DNA of 64,000 nucleotides from positions 1,750,501-1,814,500 of the forward strand of contig CAMRHE010000355.1 of the NCBI GenBank assembly GCA_947044405.1, written 5' to 3'. Position 1 is the first letter of the stretch; every line of letters begins with the position of its first letter. The DNA is from Leptodactylus fallax (Eukaryota > Chordata > Amphibia > Anura > Leptodactylidae). Below the pieces are notes generated by a model. It was not told the DNA's origin and made no database searches. It saw only the letters and a list, made by a program, of their open reading frames with translations. The translations under genes and the position numbers were made by a program. Shown here in pieces: positions 47,446 through 60,198 of this stretch.

Positions 47446-48985
47446 CTATTCGTCCTGAGGCAGCACAGAAGGGTCTTTATCCCCGTCTTTAACTCCTCCC
47501 AGGACTGGCTCACCTACATAGAAATGAGACAGGTTGGGGTGCTCATCTGCAAACTTCTTGGGCACAAGGACTATGGGACAAATTAGACAGGCTCCATTAC
47601 TTAAATTTTCAAGAGATGAAAGCTGTCAGGTTGGCACTTCTGCATTTCAATCCATCAATTCAGGATAAATTAGTCCTAATTCAGACAGACAGCCTATTTC
47701 AGACAGCCTATTATTTGAACAAGCAGGGTGGAACACAAAGCAGGTTACTGATGACAAAATGTAGGAAGATTTTCCAACTGGCATAATCTGACCTGCTGGA
47801 CTTAAAAGCTCTGCATATAAGCAGATCTTCTGATCCGGACGACACTCAGATCACCGGAATGGGAATTAAATCTCAAGTTTTTCCATCTTCTGACAGACGG
47901 ACGGGGAATGCCACAGATAGACTTGATGACAACCAGAAACAATGCAAAACTTCCAATGTTTTGTTCTCTGAACCCACAAAATCACCCATACACAGTGGAT
48001 GCGTTCTCCATGAGCTGGAGACACAAATTTTTTAATGTCTTCCTCCAGTCCAGATCATCCAGAGACTCCTGCAGAAGATATTGCTGGAAGGTTCATCAGT
48101 GATAATAGTAGCACCATTCTGGTCCCGGGCTTGGTGTCCTCTATTATTTCAAATTTTGAACAAAAAGCACAGGCCTCTTCCTCAGCATCTGGATTTGTTA
48201 ACCCAGAAATCTGTTCCATCCAGAGTTAGCTAACTCCATCTTTCAGCTTGGTTTGTGAAGGGCTAAGAACCTAAAGTTTCTTCTTTTGAAAATATTAATA
48301 AAGAATCCTTCTAACAGTTTTCTATCCTCATCCTGTTACGGAAGAACAGATACGTTTCCACACAGTAGATGTCAAAAGAACTATTCTGACTTATCTGGAT
48401 AGAACCAAAGATTTCAGAAAGCAGGAAAATGTATATGTACTCTTTTCAGGTGCTAGGAAGGGGATGAAATCCTCTAAAGACCCATTAGCCAGGTGGATCA
48501 AATCTACTATTTTTGCAGTTTACAGATTAGCAGATCTCTCTTTACCAACTTCACCAAGGGCACATTCTACACGTTCCAAGGCAACTTCATGGGCTGAAGA
48601 CGTGCAAGTATCTATTCTGGATATTTGTAATGTTGTTTTCTGGAGCTCTTCCTCTACATTTATCAAGCATTATCATCTGGACATCCACTCTGAGGGTCCA
48701 GCATTGCTTAATATGGATTCCAAATGATCATCCCCCCCTCTCCCTTAGGTAGCTAGTTAGGTCCTTTCTGTGCTGCTGCAGGACGAATAGGAAAGACAAA
48801 ATTTGTGTTTCACCTGGAATTTTACTTTCCTTGAATCCTAAGGCAGCACAGCATACCCACACATTATATTATACCATTGATTATGCTAATTAGCTGTCAT
48901 TGGTACTTGGGTGGATCGGTTCTGGGAGGAGTTAAAGGCGGGTATAAAGACCCTTCTGTGCTGCCTTCAGACTCAAGGAAAGTAA
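47446..48985 (+). mobile_element. DIRS-like retroelement, internally deleted, with inverted ends
   Basis: Starts CCTGAGGCAGCACAGAAGGG (about 47456) with AACTCCTCCCAG. The right end carries the complement, CTGGGAGGAGTTAAAGGCGG and CCCTTCTGTGCTGCCTTCAG (48919-48969). An internal CAGGACGAATAGG (48779) complements the left CCTATTCGTCCTG. Inverted ends plus an internal complementary region are the DIRS structural signature. Confidence 0.85.
47560..48727 (+). pseudogene. DIRS-like RNase H and tyrosine recombinase fragments
   Basis: RNase H-like: FQEMKAVRLALLHFNPSIQ (47615), VLIQTDSLFQTAYYLNKQGG (47670). Then the adjoining domain: DLMTTRNNAKLPMFCSLNPQ (47920) and FNVFLQSRSSRDSCRRYC. YR C-terminus: FSGARKGMKSSKDPLARWIK (48445), PRAHSTRSKATSWAEDVQVS with the catalytic R, and VVFWSSSSTFIKHYHLD with the H-x3-Y nucleophile region. 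Stops and frameshifts throughout. Confidence 0.82.
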
Positions 48986-49640
48986 AATTCCAGGTAAATT
49001 TTGTCTATACAGACATATAGTCAATTCCCTGTGGTTCCTAGGCATGAAATGAACAGGTTATATGTGTAATTTGGAGTGGAATCAATACATATTCCACATA
49101 TACAGGCATGCAGTAAATTCCCTGTGTTCATAGATGTGGAATGAACAGGTGATCTGTGTAGCTCAGTGAAATAAACATATATTTCACCTATACAGGCATG
49201 TAGTGAATTCCCTGCGCTTCGTAAACGTGGAATGAACAGGTTATATGTGTACTTTACAGTGGAATCAACACATATTCCACATATACAGGCATGTAGCAAA
49301 TTCACAATGCTAGGTAGATCTGGAATGAACAGGTTATTTGTGTAGTTTACAGTCAATTCAAGACATATTCCATATATACAAGTATATTGTAAATTCTCTG
49401 TGCTTCATAGATGTGGAATGAACAGTTTATATGTGTAGTTTATAATGGAATTTACACAAATTCCACATATACATGGATGTAGTGAATTCCCTGCGCATTG
49501 TAGATGTGGAATGAATAGGTTATATGTGTAGTTTAAAATGGAATGAATGCATATTCTACACATACAGGCATGTAGTAAATTCCCTGTGCTTCGTAGGCGG
49601 GAAAAGAACAGGTTGTATGTTTATTTTATAGTGGAGTCAT
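48986..49640. repeat. 93-bp satellite array, block 1
   Basis: Units contain AGGCATGTAGTGAATTCCCT, GTAGATGTGGAATGAACAGG, TTATATGTGTAGTTTA and CACATATTCCACATATAC; spacing is 93 bp between 49194 and 49287. About seven copies. Confidence 0.92.
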
Positions 49641-49753
49641 AATAATAATAACTTTATTTATATAGCGCCAACATATTCCGTAGCACTTTACAAATCAGAG
49701 GATACATGAACAGACAATATGAGACATTACAATGTGACAAAGAAATAAACAAA
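49636..49753. repeat. Dispersed tetrapod-type repeat, left half
   Basis: AATAATAATAACTTTATTTA followed by TATAGCGCCAACATATTCCG and TAGCACTTTACA, a familiar vertebrate interspersed sequence. It is split by the Tc1 element and continues at 58171-58225 (GGGCCCTGCTCGCAAGAGCT). Confidence 0.7.
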
Positions 49754-50361
49754 CAGTGGGGAAAAAAAAGTATTTAGTCAGCCACCACTTGTGCAAGTTC
49801 TCCCACTTAAAAAGATGAGGCCGGCCTGTAATTAATCATAGGTAGACCTCAACTATGAGAGACAAAATGAGAAAACAAATCCAGAAAATCACATTGTCTG
49901 ATTTTTAAAGGATTTATTTGCAAATTATGGTGGAAAATAAGTATTTGGTCAGTAACAAAAGTTGATCTCAATACTTTGTTATATATCCTTTGTTGGCAAT
50001 GACAGAGGTCAAACATTTTCTGTAAGTCTTCACAAGGTTGGCACACACTGTTGCTGGTATGTTGGCCCATTCCTCCATGCAGATCTTCTCTAGAGCAGTG
50101 ATGTTTTGGGGCTGTCGCTGGGCAACACGGACTTTCAACTCCCTTCAAAGGTTTTCTATGGGGTTGAGATCTGGAGACTGGCTAGGCCACTCCAGGACCT
50201 TGAAATGCTTCTTATGAAGCCACTCCGTCGTTGCCCTGGTGGTGTGCTTGGGATCATTGTCATGCTGAAAGACCCAGCCACATTTCGTCTTCAATGCCCT
50301 TGCTGATGGAAGGAGGTTTGCACTCAAAATCTCAGAATACATGGCCCCTTTCATTCTTTTA

Positions 50362-50538
<177 letters not shown>

Positions 50539-50869
50539 CTATATGACATTCTCCCAATACTCTTCTGGAACATCCAAATGCTGTCTAGCAAATTTCAGAC
50601 GGGCCTGGATATGTACTGGCTTAAGCAGGGGGACATGTCTGGCACTGCAGGATCTGAGTCCCTGGCGGCGTAGTGTGTAACTGTTGGTAGTCTTTGTTAC
50701 GTTAGTCCCAGCTTTCTGCAGGTCATTCACTAGGTCCCCGTGTGGTTCTGGGATTTTTGCTTACCGTTCTTGTGATCATTTTGACCCCACGGTGTGAGAT
50801 CTTGCGTGGGAGATTATCAGTGGTCTTGTATGTCTTCCATTTTCTAATTATTGCTCCCACAGTTGATTT

Positions 50870-51318
50870 TGTGGGGGGAATTCCCCCGGGTTATGTTGTC
50901 TTGGGCCTAATTAATAAGGAACAATTATCGAGCGCTCGGGAAACAGACAAACAGACAGCAAGGTGTCATGTATAGAATGCTTTAGTTTATTGATTGGCAG
51001 AGCTAGGTTATATAGGAAACACAGTTATACATCAATCACATGACACGATACCCAAATTTCGTCTTAGAGTCCTGGTGTCACGTATATGCCAAAACCAGTT
51101 TAGACCAGATTGACACAAAAGCATATTTCAAGACATCACTTAATGTTAAAAGGTCAAAGATAGCAACTTTTGGACGTTTGTGCTATAGCCTTATCTTAAC
51201 CACATCCTGTACTGGCATACAGCGCAGACTTCGTGGTGGGCCACATGCTTTGGGCAATAACTTCTATTTTTCTTAACAGCATATATGTCTGGCAAACAGA
51301 ATATTTTTAACCCTTACA
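50870..51318 (-). repeat. Provirus 3' LTR
   Basis: Same length and ends as the 5' LTR; about six substitutions between them. Confidence 0.93.
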
Positions 51319-51332
51319 TTTCCCCCATTTTA
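51319..51332 (-). promoter_or_regulatory. Polypurine tract
   Basis: Minus strand AAAATGGGGGAAA immediately before the 3' LTR TGTAAGGG; the primer site for plus-strand synthesis. Confidence 0.85.
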
Positions 51333-51416
51333 GACATCTAATTACTTCCCCAACGAGTACATTCACCCTCGAGTGCCAGTCCAGCTGGATTCCCCGTTGG
51401 AGTCATTACCAGATGT

Positions 51417-52958
51417 CTACCACTTATGCTTATCTCTATTACAGCGATTAATGAAAATTAAAACGATTTTTGCAAAGCAATATATCAGTAATATAATCAT
51501 TGCTATTTGTATGACCATCTTGATCAATCCTGCCACCCACCCACCTATACCTTTAAACCAATTGACCGGATTTAAGAATGAAAATGTTTCGGACCACCAA
51601 CTGTCTTTGTTCTGAACATTCATCCTCTCATACTCTTCTCTTAGCCTGTATACTTCCTCCAATTTTTGTTTTTCTTTCATGTTGCCTTCTTGGTCTATGT
51701 AGAGGCAGCATGTAGGTCCCACTATCTGGCACATTCCTCCCTGAGCTGCAGTTACATAGTCTAATACCAATGTGTGTTGATTAGTGACTATTATCAATTG
51801 ATTCTGTACTGCAATAGTGGTATTAAGTATCTCCAGAATTTCCCATATTTGATCATCAAGATAGTTAGTACTTTGCACTAGCTTGTCCCACATCTGCATT
51901 ATCATAGGATATATGAGTATTGTGCTTACTATCTTATTCCCAGTGCTTGACTGTACCAAGTGAGGTCTACCACTTTTCCTAGGAGTGTTGTCTGCAGCTC
52001 TCTTATACAGAGTGTATTTAGGTATGGATTTTGTATTTAATTTATCGACAACAAAGGTAGCAGGAGTAAGTCTTACTAATGTACATGTGCCCTTCACTCC
52101 TACTGGCAACCACTTATATGCACTGCTGCCACATGCCCAATACATCTGAGGAGGTAAATCGAATAAGGCTGAGTGTTGTGTAATACGTTTGTGTACAAGA
52201 TCCACAAAGCCAGATACATTCTTTAGCATACACCAAGAGGGTAGTTTACCCAGTGCTCCACAGTACCCCAGGTCTCGATTTCCACAAACAAATGAAAGGT
52301 TCTTTTTCCTGTAAAGCCTTTCTTCAACCGTCTCATTCACACACTCTATGTTCCCGGGTATCCCTTTACATGTATGATTGTCTCCCTCTACAAATAGGTG
52401 TGCGTGTTCCCAGGAAGTGTTGTGTACTGTTCTTTCTATGACCCAAGGTGCCCAGAAATCACTTCTTTTCTGTCCATCATCCCCAAAACTTATCTGTATT
52501 CTGGTCTGGGGAATCTTACCCAATATGGTGGCAGTGGATCTATTCCTAAAAACCCATCTTTCCCCACTATATGCCACGTATTGGATATTCTTATTGTTTC
52601 CAGTAAGGTTACCTTGCCACCACGGATAGTCTGTCCACCCCACTATTGGTATACCCACAGTAACATTTGCCCATGACCTGGTCTTGAAGTCACCTGCAAC
52701 ATTATCTAGACACCCTGGCCACTGCAGTAGTTCATCAATAGGGACAGGTATGGCCAGAAAGGGTAAGCTAGTGGAGGTGATAGGAGAGTGTGTACAGATC
52801 CAGCAATCTTTGAGGGCATTATTGAACCCTTCTACCATTACAAAATGGTGTCTAACAAATTTATTGTCCACCTCTTTAAGTCCCTGGAGGGATTTCCAGG
52901 TTCCACTGGTTGTAAGTCCTTTAAGAAAGCATAAAACAAATAATATCCATCTTTTCAT
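51417..52958 (-). CDS. Endogenous retrovirus envelope, open frame of 513 codons
   Basis: Uninterrupted. It starts with a hydrophobic signal peptide (WILFVLCFLKG). The surface part has CWIC (CXXC) at about residue 54 and many N-glycosylation sites (for example NVT, NRS, NTS, NHT, NVS). The transmembrane part has the CX6CC motif CQIVGPTCC near residue 420, preceded by coiled-coil-like heptads, and a membrane anchor near residues 475-500 (GLIKMVIQIAMIILLIYCF). A clear RXXR-type cleavage site is not obvious; PRKSGR around residue 333 is the nearest basic stretch. Function cannot be judged from sequence. Confidence 0.88.
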   Translation of the reverse strand: MKRWILFVLCFLKGLTTSGTWKSLQGLKEVDNKFVRHHFVMVEGFNNALKDCWICTHSPITSTSLPFLAIPVPIDELLQWPGCLDNVAGDFKTRSWANVTVGIPIVGWTDYPWWQGNLTGNNKNIQYVAYSGERWVFRNRSTATILGKIPQTRIQISFGDDGQKRSDFWAPWVIERTVHNTSWEHAHLFVEGDNHTCKGIPGNIECVNETVEERLYRKKNLSFVCGNRDLGYCGALGKLPSWCMLKNVSGFVDLVHKRITQHSALFDLPPQMYWACGSSAYKWLPVGVKGTCTLVRLTPATFVVDKLNTKSIPKYTLYKRAADNTPRKSGRPHLVQSSTGNKIVSTILIYPMIMQMWDKLVQSTNYLDDQIWEILEILNTTIAVQNQLIIVTNQHTLVLDYVTAAQGGMCQIVGPTCCLYIDQEGNMKEKQKLEEVYRLREEYERMNVQNKDSWWSETFSFLNPVNWFKGIGGWVAGLIKMVIQIAMIILLIYCFAKIVLIFINRCNRDKHKW

Positions 52959-53974
52959 TCTTGCTGTGGTTCAGGAACCTTTTTACAAGCGTGTATCCAG
53001 GTAGATTTTCCCTCCGATTTGACTGAAGTGGCAGTTGTCAGCAGTACTTGGAAGGGACCGTCATATCTGGGTTCAAGAGACTTCATGGTGTGTCTTTTCA
53101 TGACCACCCAATCACCAGGCTGCAAGCTATGTGTTCCTGAAAAATCAGAAGGGTCTGGAATAGAAGAAAACACTTGTTTATGTGTTACTTTCAGTCTTTG
53201 ACACAAGCTCTGAACATAGCTGGCAGTGCTGTCATAATTGAGTTGTAAAGTCTGAGGAAAATACAACCCCAACCCAGGCACACTTCCAAACAATATCTCA
53301 AATGGTGATAACCCTGTCTTCCTGTTAGGAGTAGTCCTTACTGAATATAAAGCTAAGGACAGACATTCGGGCCAGGGCTTTCTTGTCTCTGCCATGGCTA
53401 TCTGAATCTTCAATTTAAGTGTGCCATTCAACCTTTCCACTTTGCCTGAACTCTGAGGATGGTAGGGTGTGTGGAAAGCTTGCTCAATCCCCAATGCAGA
53501 CAATATTTCTTTCATTATCTCACCTGTGAAATGTGTACCTCTATCAGATTCTATCACCTCAGGTATCCCAAATCTACACACAAGCTCAGACAGCAATTTC
53601 TTGGCAGTTACTTGTGCAGTCGCTTTGCTCACAGGGTAGGCCTCAGGCCACCCTGAAAACAAATTCACACAGACCAATACATACTCGTACGTTCCAGACT
53701 TAGGCAACTCTATGTAATCTATTTGTATTCTCTGGAATGGGTACAGGGATTTTGGTGTGCATTTGGTAGGTGTTTTAACTACCTGTCCTGGATTGTGTAG
53801 GGCACATATGTGACATGCTTTTACGTGATTACTAGCAGCCCTTCCAAAACCTGGGGCAAACCATAATTTACCTACTAATGACTCCATGGCATTTCGAGAG
53901 GCATGCACCTTACCGTGGGCCAAGCCAGCCATTTGGGGGTATACTGCTGCAGGTAGACACAGTCTATCCCCCAT
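52955..53974 (-). pseudogene. Endogenous retrovirus integrase
   Basis: Same frame as RNase H after one stop. Zinc domain (HGKVHAS...CHICALH), catalytic core IQIDYIEL, ESDRGTHFTG and HPQSSGKVERLNGTLK (D, D-35-E), and a C-terminal tail with YDGPFQVLLTTATSVK, the GPY/F-type module of gamma/epsilon elements. 339 codons are open, so integrase is nearly complete; the very N-terminus lies upstream of the chosen Met. Its end overlaps env by 4 nt. Confidence 0.88.
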
Positions 53975-54013
53975 TTTCCACGTTCCTTCATACTCTCTGG
54001 CACCAGCCTTTTT

Positions 54014-54811
54014 TCATTTTTCAGTTTCCACGCTGGTTACATTAGAGTACAGCCCCTTGGGGTCTGTTAGGTCAATGTCCATTTTGCTCACTTGGTTGAG
54101 ACCCTTCCATGGCAGCAGTGCCGCTGCTTTGGCTGCTGTGTCAGCCTTCTCATTTCCAAGACTTTCAGGGTCTCTTCCTTTTGTGTGAGCTCTGACTTTC
54201 ACAATTGCCAACTGCTTAGGGAGCAATATGGCCTCCATCAATCGACTTACCGAATCTCCATTTTTGATTGGCTTGCCCTGTGCCGTCAGGAAGTTTCTTG
54301 ACCTCCATATAGGACCATAATCATGCGCAATGCCAAAAGCATACCTGGAGTCAGTGTAAATGTTTGTTGTGCTATCTTTAGCTATTTTGCAAGCCTCTGT
54401 AAGGGCTTTCAATTCAGCTTCTTGAGCTGACATGTGTGGTGGAAGGGCTTCTTGTACTATGATGTCGTGTGTAGTGACTACAGCATACCCTGTAACAAAT
54501 TTGCCTTCATCTGTTAAGTACCTAGAACCATCCACAAACATCTCATAGTCAGGGTTCTGTAATGGGATGTCCGTGACATGGCTGAAACCCACCGTCTTTT
54601 GGGACATTAGGGCCACACAGTCATGCTCATGTTGACTGTCAAACAAGTCATCTACAGAGAGGGAGTTTAAAAATATCTCATCATCTACTCCCCCCTTTGA
54701 ATCATGAACTCCTACTGGTAAAAGAGTTGCAGGATTCAGGGTTAAACAACACTGAAATGAGATGTTGGAGGAGGATTGCAGAGCAAATTCCATTTTGCTC
54801 TGTCTCGCCAA
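54014..54811 (-). pseudogene. Endogenous retrovirus RT connection + RNase H
   Basis: Open frame of 265 codons. Connection-like text, then RNase H with MFVDGSRY (D), SAQEAELKAL (E), IYTDSRYAFG (D) and GNEKADTAAKAAA (D). It cuts RNA in RNA:DNA hybrids. It ends at a stop (54014-54016) that interrupts the frame leading into integrase. Confidence 0.87.
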
Positions 54812-54828
54812 GGAAAGATGACGTCTGT

Positions 54829-55060
54829 CTACCTGTGTGAGGATTGCATGGATGTCATGTGGTGTATATCCTTACTGGCCTTGCAGCCGCTCTGGCAGAG
54901 GAAACACAACAGGCTTATGCTAGCAGCTTCACATGTCTTTTTATCTGGGGCACAAAGAAGAAGATCATCAACATATTGTAGCAACACAACATCATCTGAG
55001 GGTGGTTCCCAGGCATTCATGATCAAAGTAAAACATCTCGTAAATTGATTTGGACTATAT
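54829..55060 (-). pseudogene. Endogenous retrovirus RT remnant
   Basis: Only the palm end survives: a SPNQFTRCFT-type segment, then VVLLQYVDDLLLCAPD with the YVDD box, then loss of frame. The fingers and first catalytic Asp are deleted, as is most of the region after YVDD. Confidence 0.85.
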
Positions 55061-55574
55061 CTGTTTTACTTGTTGCCCAGAGACTTTCTGGCACCTGTAA
55101 CAATAGTATATTCTCTTCTTCAGTGAGGGTGAACACAGAATGTGGAGTATTCACTATAGCAGATACTAGGCACAGTATCTCATGGTTTGTGTGTGTGGTC
55201 TGCACATAAGCTTCACCAGAGGGATGTAACATGATGTTACAACCTAAGACCCCCATCACATCCGTACCCAATATATTATCTGAGGTGTCAGAAACAAGGT
55301 ATCTAGTTAGAATTCTACATCCTTGAAATGATGTCTCTATGGGATCTGTTTGGTCAAGGGTAACAGGGAGACCTGACACTCCCTGAACCACCTGGCTATC
55401 TCCTGACAATGATAGATTAAATTTGTTAACGATGTCTTTACTGACACAAGATTTTGTGGCCCCAGTGTCTATTAGAAACGGCACCTCCTTTCCATTAATC
55501 AATACAGGTTGAAAGATTTGTATACCTCTCTCTGCTGAAGATAAGAGGGACACTGGGGCAGGAGGGCCTAACCT
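55023..55574 (-). pseudogene. Endogenous retrovirus protease (pol start)
   Basis: Retroviral aspartic protease, in frame with gag across a TGA. Catalytic LIDTGATKS, and ILGTDVMGVLGCNI near the C-terminal helix motif. The frame is open from the TGA to 55023. Its end runs into a deletion that joins it, out of frame, to the late part of RT near 55050. Protease itself looks undamaged. Confidence 0.82.
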
Positions 55575-56473
55575 TCATTGTGAATTATCCTGGCCTTGGT
55601 TGGGGCCAGGTGGGCAGTTTCTAGACTGTCCTCTGTTATTGTCACTTTGCTTGGGACACCAGCAATCTCTGGCCAAGTGTCCTTGCTTTCCACAATTAAA
55701 ACACTTCCTGGTTTCCCTCTGTCCATGTTGTCTAGGGCGGGTACCTTGTCTGCCCTGATTACTCTGGTTACCCGGATTTGGAGTAACTGAATTAGTGTAA
55801 CTCTTTACTGGGGCTGCTGCCTTTTTCTCTCTTTCATCTACAGCAAAACCAACAGCTTTGGCATACAAATTATCAGGATCTACACATCTCCAGTCTGGGG
55901 TACAACCCTTAATCTTTTCTGCTAGGGTACATCCGATTCCTTGCATAAAGGCCTCAGTGACCATAGTATTCCTTAAAACATTTGGGGCATCCCCCCATCC
56001 GGAATCCACTACCTTTGTGAGCAATCTGCCATAATATGCTTCAACAGACTCTCCTTTCTCTCGTTTACAAGTGGTTAAGTCAGTTCGTCTAGTCTCTGCT
56101 TATCTATCACACCATTCTTTTAGCCTTTCTAAGAAGGTGTCTCCACTTTCTGTGGTTTCTGGGTTAGGGGGTTCATATCTACCAAATCGAGCAGTAATAT
56201 TTATAGTCCCTAATAGTCCCTCAGTACATTTAACTTGTATGAGGGCCATAAGGTCCCTCCAACTGGCTTTATAATTTTGTTGAATCCGTTTTTCTGAATT
56301 TGTCCTGCATGGTCTAGTCTCCAATGGTCCCAAAATCTACTATCGAACAGTCCTGTCTTGTGAACCCCTGCTCTCTTAAGGGTCGTTTTTACTTGGGCGG
56401 CAACTTCTTTCCCTTCCCTTATCTCTATTAGTTCATATGGGGTGTACCATATCTTAGAGGGTCCCTTCCCCAT
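55575..56473 (-). pseudogene. Endogenous retrovirus gag, broken
   Basis: Gag forms the virion core. It starts with a Gly-2 (MGKGPSKIW, possible myristoylation), then changes frame near 56270-56330 and meets an in-frame stop at 56100-56102. The C-terminal part (56024-55575) has the nucleocapsid zinc knuckle CFNCGKQGHLARDC (CX2CX4HX4C) in a Gln/Asn/Arg-rich setting. It ends with TGA at 55575-55577, after which the same frame continues into protease. Confidence 0.82.
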
Positions 56474-57216
56474 ACTGGCTGGTAGCTAATCATCCGTGAA
56501 TTCCCACTCCTCTAGGGCAAGTAAGACAATAGAGGGTCACTTTGACTTCTCTAGTGGGAACTCCCAAACAGACACTCTGTTTTCCTTGAACTAATTCTTG
56601 ATGTGCAAGTTCTGGTGTAGTGCTCAGGGCAAAACCTCAATTGGTTTCCACAGACTGAACTTTCTGCCTGTGTCCCCTTACCGAAACACACCTGAATTAT
56701 TGCACCTACCTGCGCGGATTCTACTCAGTTCTTCGTGCTACTACTCGGGTCTCATTCGACCCTGACCGTCCAGGCACAGCTGGAGGCTAGTGTTCCAAAA
56801 CAAGGACTTTTCAATCACTCAGTACTTTTCTTTCCGGACCTTGTCCGCAACTCTAAGGGTTAAGGATGGAGAATGTCGCTGCCTTATACACTTTATGACA
56901 GATGTAGTAACCAAATGACAGTATGACCAGCAGACAAAGAACAGTATACTTGATCTACCACAGACAACATACCCTTTAATTAGGGTTCTTTCGTACTATA
57001 TACTATGGCATCAAGTGTCACAAAAACATGCAGCAACTAACCTCACTCATCGATATACAGGATCAAAGACACGTAGGAACTCAGATAAGTTATTTGGCAA
57101 GACAAGGGCTTACCTTACAGCGCTGTTTTATTTATCTGAGGTCCTCCGGTCCCGTCTCCAAATCGGTCGGTGAGTGGATTGGCACACTATCGGCTGCACA
57201 TCGGATGATCTTTGAT
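56474..57216 (-). other. Provirus leader between PBS and gag
   Basis: Non-coding; presumably holds packaging and donor sequences, but no specific element recognised. Confidence 0.5.
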
Positions 57217-57234
57217 GCCCCACGCTGGGCCCCA
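57217..57234 (-). promoter_or_regulatory. Primer-binding site, tRNA-Lys1,2-like
   Basis: Minus strand TGGGGCCCAGCGTGGGGC lies 5 nt inside the 5' LTR. It differs at two positions from the Lys1,2 PBS as I remember it. Confidence 0.6.
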
Positions 57235-57239
57235 GGTTC

Positions 57240-57688
57240 TGTGGGGGGAATTCCCCCGGGTTATGTTGTCTTGGGCCTAATTAATAAGGAACAATTATCG
57301 AGCGCTCGGGAAACAGACAAACAGACAGCAAGGTGTCATGTATAGAATGCTTCAGTTTATTGATTGGCAGAGCTAGGTTATATAGGAAACACAGTTATAC
57401 ATCAATCACATGACACGATACCAAAATTTGGTCTTAGAGCCCTGGTGTCACGTATATGCCAAAACCAGTTTAGACCAGATTGACACAAAATCATATTTCA
57501 AGACATCACTTAATGTTAAAAGGTCAAAGATAGCAACTTTTGGACGTTTGTGCTATAGCCTTATCTTAACCACATCCTGTACTGGCATACAGCGCAGACT
57601 TCGTGGTGGGCCACATGCTTTGAGCAATAACTTCTATTTTTCTTAACAGCATATATGTCTGGCAAACAGAATATTTTTAACCCTTACA
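57240..57688 (-). repeat. Provirus 5' LTR
   Basis: 449 bp, TGTAAGGG...CCCCCACA on the minus strand. A TATA-like CCTATATAACC and, just downstream, AATAAA are visible on the minus strand around 57355-57385. Confidence 0.93.
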
Positions 57689-58239
57689 ATTTCTTCAAAC
57701 CAAGCTGCTTGCCTATTGCAGATTCAGTCTTCCCAGCCTGGTGCAGATCTACAATTTTGTTTCTGGTGTCCTTTCACAGCTCTTTGGTCTTCACCATAGT
57801 GGAGTTTGGAGTGTGACTGTTTGAGGTTGTGGACAGGTGTCTTTTATACTGATAACAATGTCAAACAGGTGCCATTACTACAGGTAATGAGTGGAGGACA
57901 GAGGAGCCTCTTAAAGAAGAAGTTACAGGTCTGTGAGAGCTAGAAATCTTGCTTGTTTGTAAGTGACCAAATACTCAAATACTTATTTTCCACCATAATT
58001 TGCAAATAAATTCTTTAAAAATCAGAAAATGTGATTTTCTAGATATGTTTTCTAATATTGTCTCTCATAGTTGAGGTCTACCTATGATGACAATTACAGG
58101 CCTCTCTCATCTTTTTAAGTGGGAGAACTTGCACAATTGGTGGATGACTAAATACTTTTTTTCCACACTGTATCAAACAATAGGAGTGAGGGCCCTGCTC
58201 GCAAGAGCTTACATTCTATAAAAACATATACCACATAAT

Positions 58240-58560
58240 CAGGTATGTAATACATTCCCAGCGTTTTGTAGATGTGGAATGAATTAACAGGTTATATGTG
58301 TAGCTCATTGCAGTCAAGTAGTCAATTCCCTTTGCTTCGTAGATGTGGAATGAACATGTTATATGTTTAGTTAACAGAGGAATCAATACATATTCCACAT
58401 ATACAGGCAAGTAGAAAACTCTCTGCACTAATTTAATCTGTAGATTAGGAATGAACATGATATATGTGTAGGTAATAGTGGAATGGACACTTGGACATTC
58501 CAAATATACAGGCATGTGCTATGCAGACAAGGAATTAACAGGTTTTATGTCTAGTTTATA
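58240..58560. repeat. 93-bp satellite array, block 2
   Basis: About three to four decayed copies of the same unit (AGATGTGGAATGAACATGTT, CATATTCCACATATACAGGC), cut on the right by a Tc1 element at 58561. Confidence 0.85.
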
Positions 58561-60196
<1,636 letters not shown>

Positions 60197-60198
60197 TA

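Larger units (their letters stand above)
50870..57688 (-). mobile_element. Endogenous retrovirus, gamma/epsilon-like, internally deleted
   Basis: 6.8-kb provirus in minus orientation. LTRs lie at 57240-57688 (5') and 50870-51318 (3'), both 449 bp, with a 4-bp duplication ATTT (50866-50869, 57689-57692). I count about six differences between LTRs (~98.7% identity), so insertion was fairly recent. Order: PBS, gag, protease, RT remnant, RNase H, integrase, env, polypurine tract. Integrase GPY/F-like tail, env CWIC and CX6CC, and in-frame gag-TGA-pro all point to the gamma/epsilon side. The provirus is defective: RT core deleted, gag broken. Confidence 0.92.

Noticed and set aside
52253..52676. 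Plus-strand frames under env and pol of the provirus
   Set aside because: Antisense shadows without motifs.
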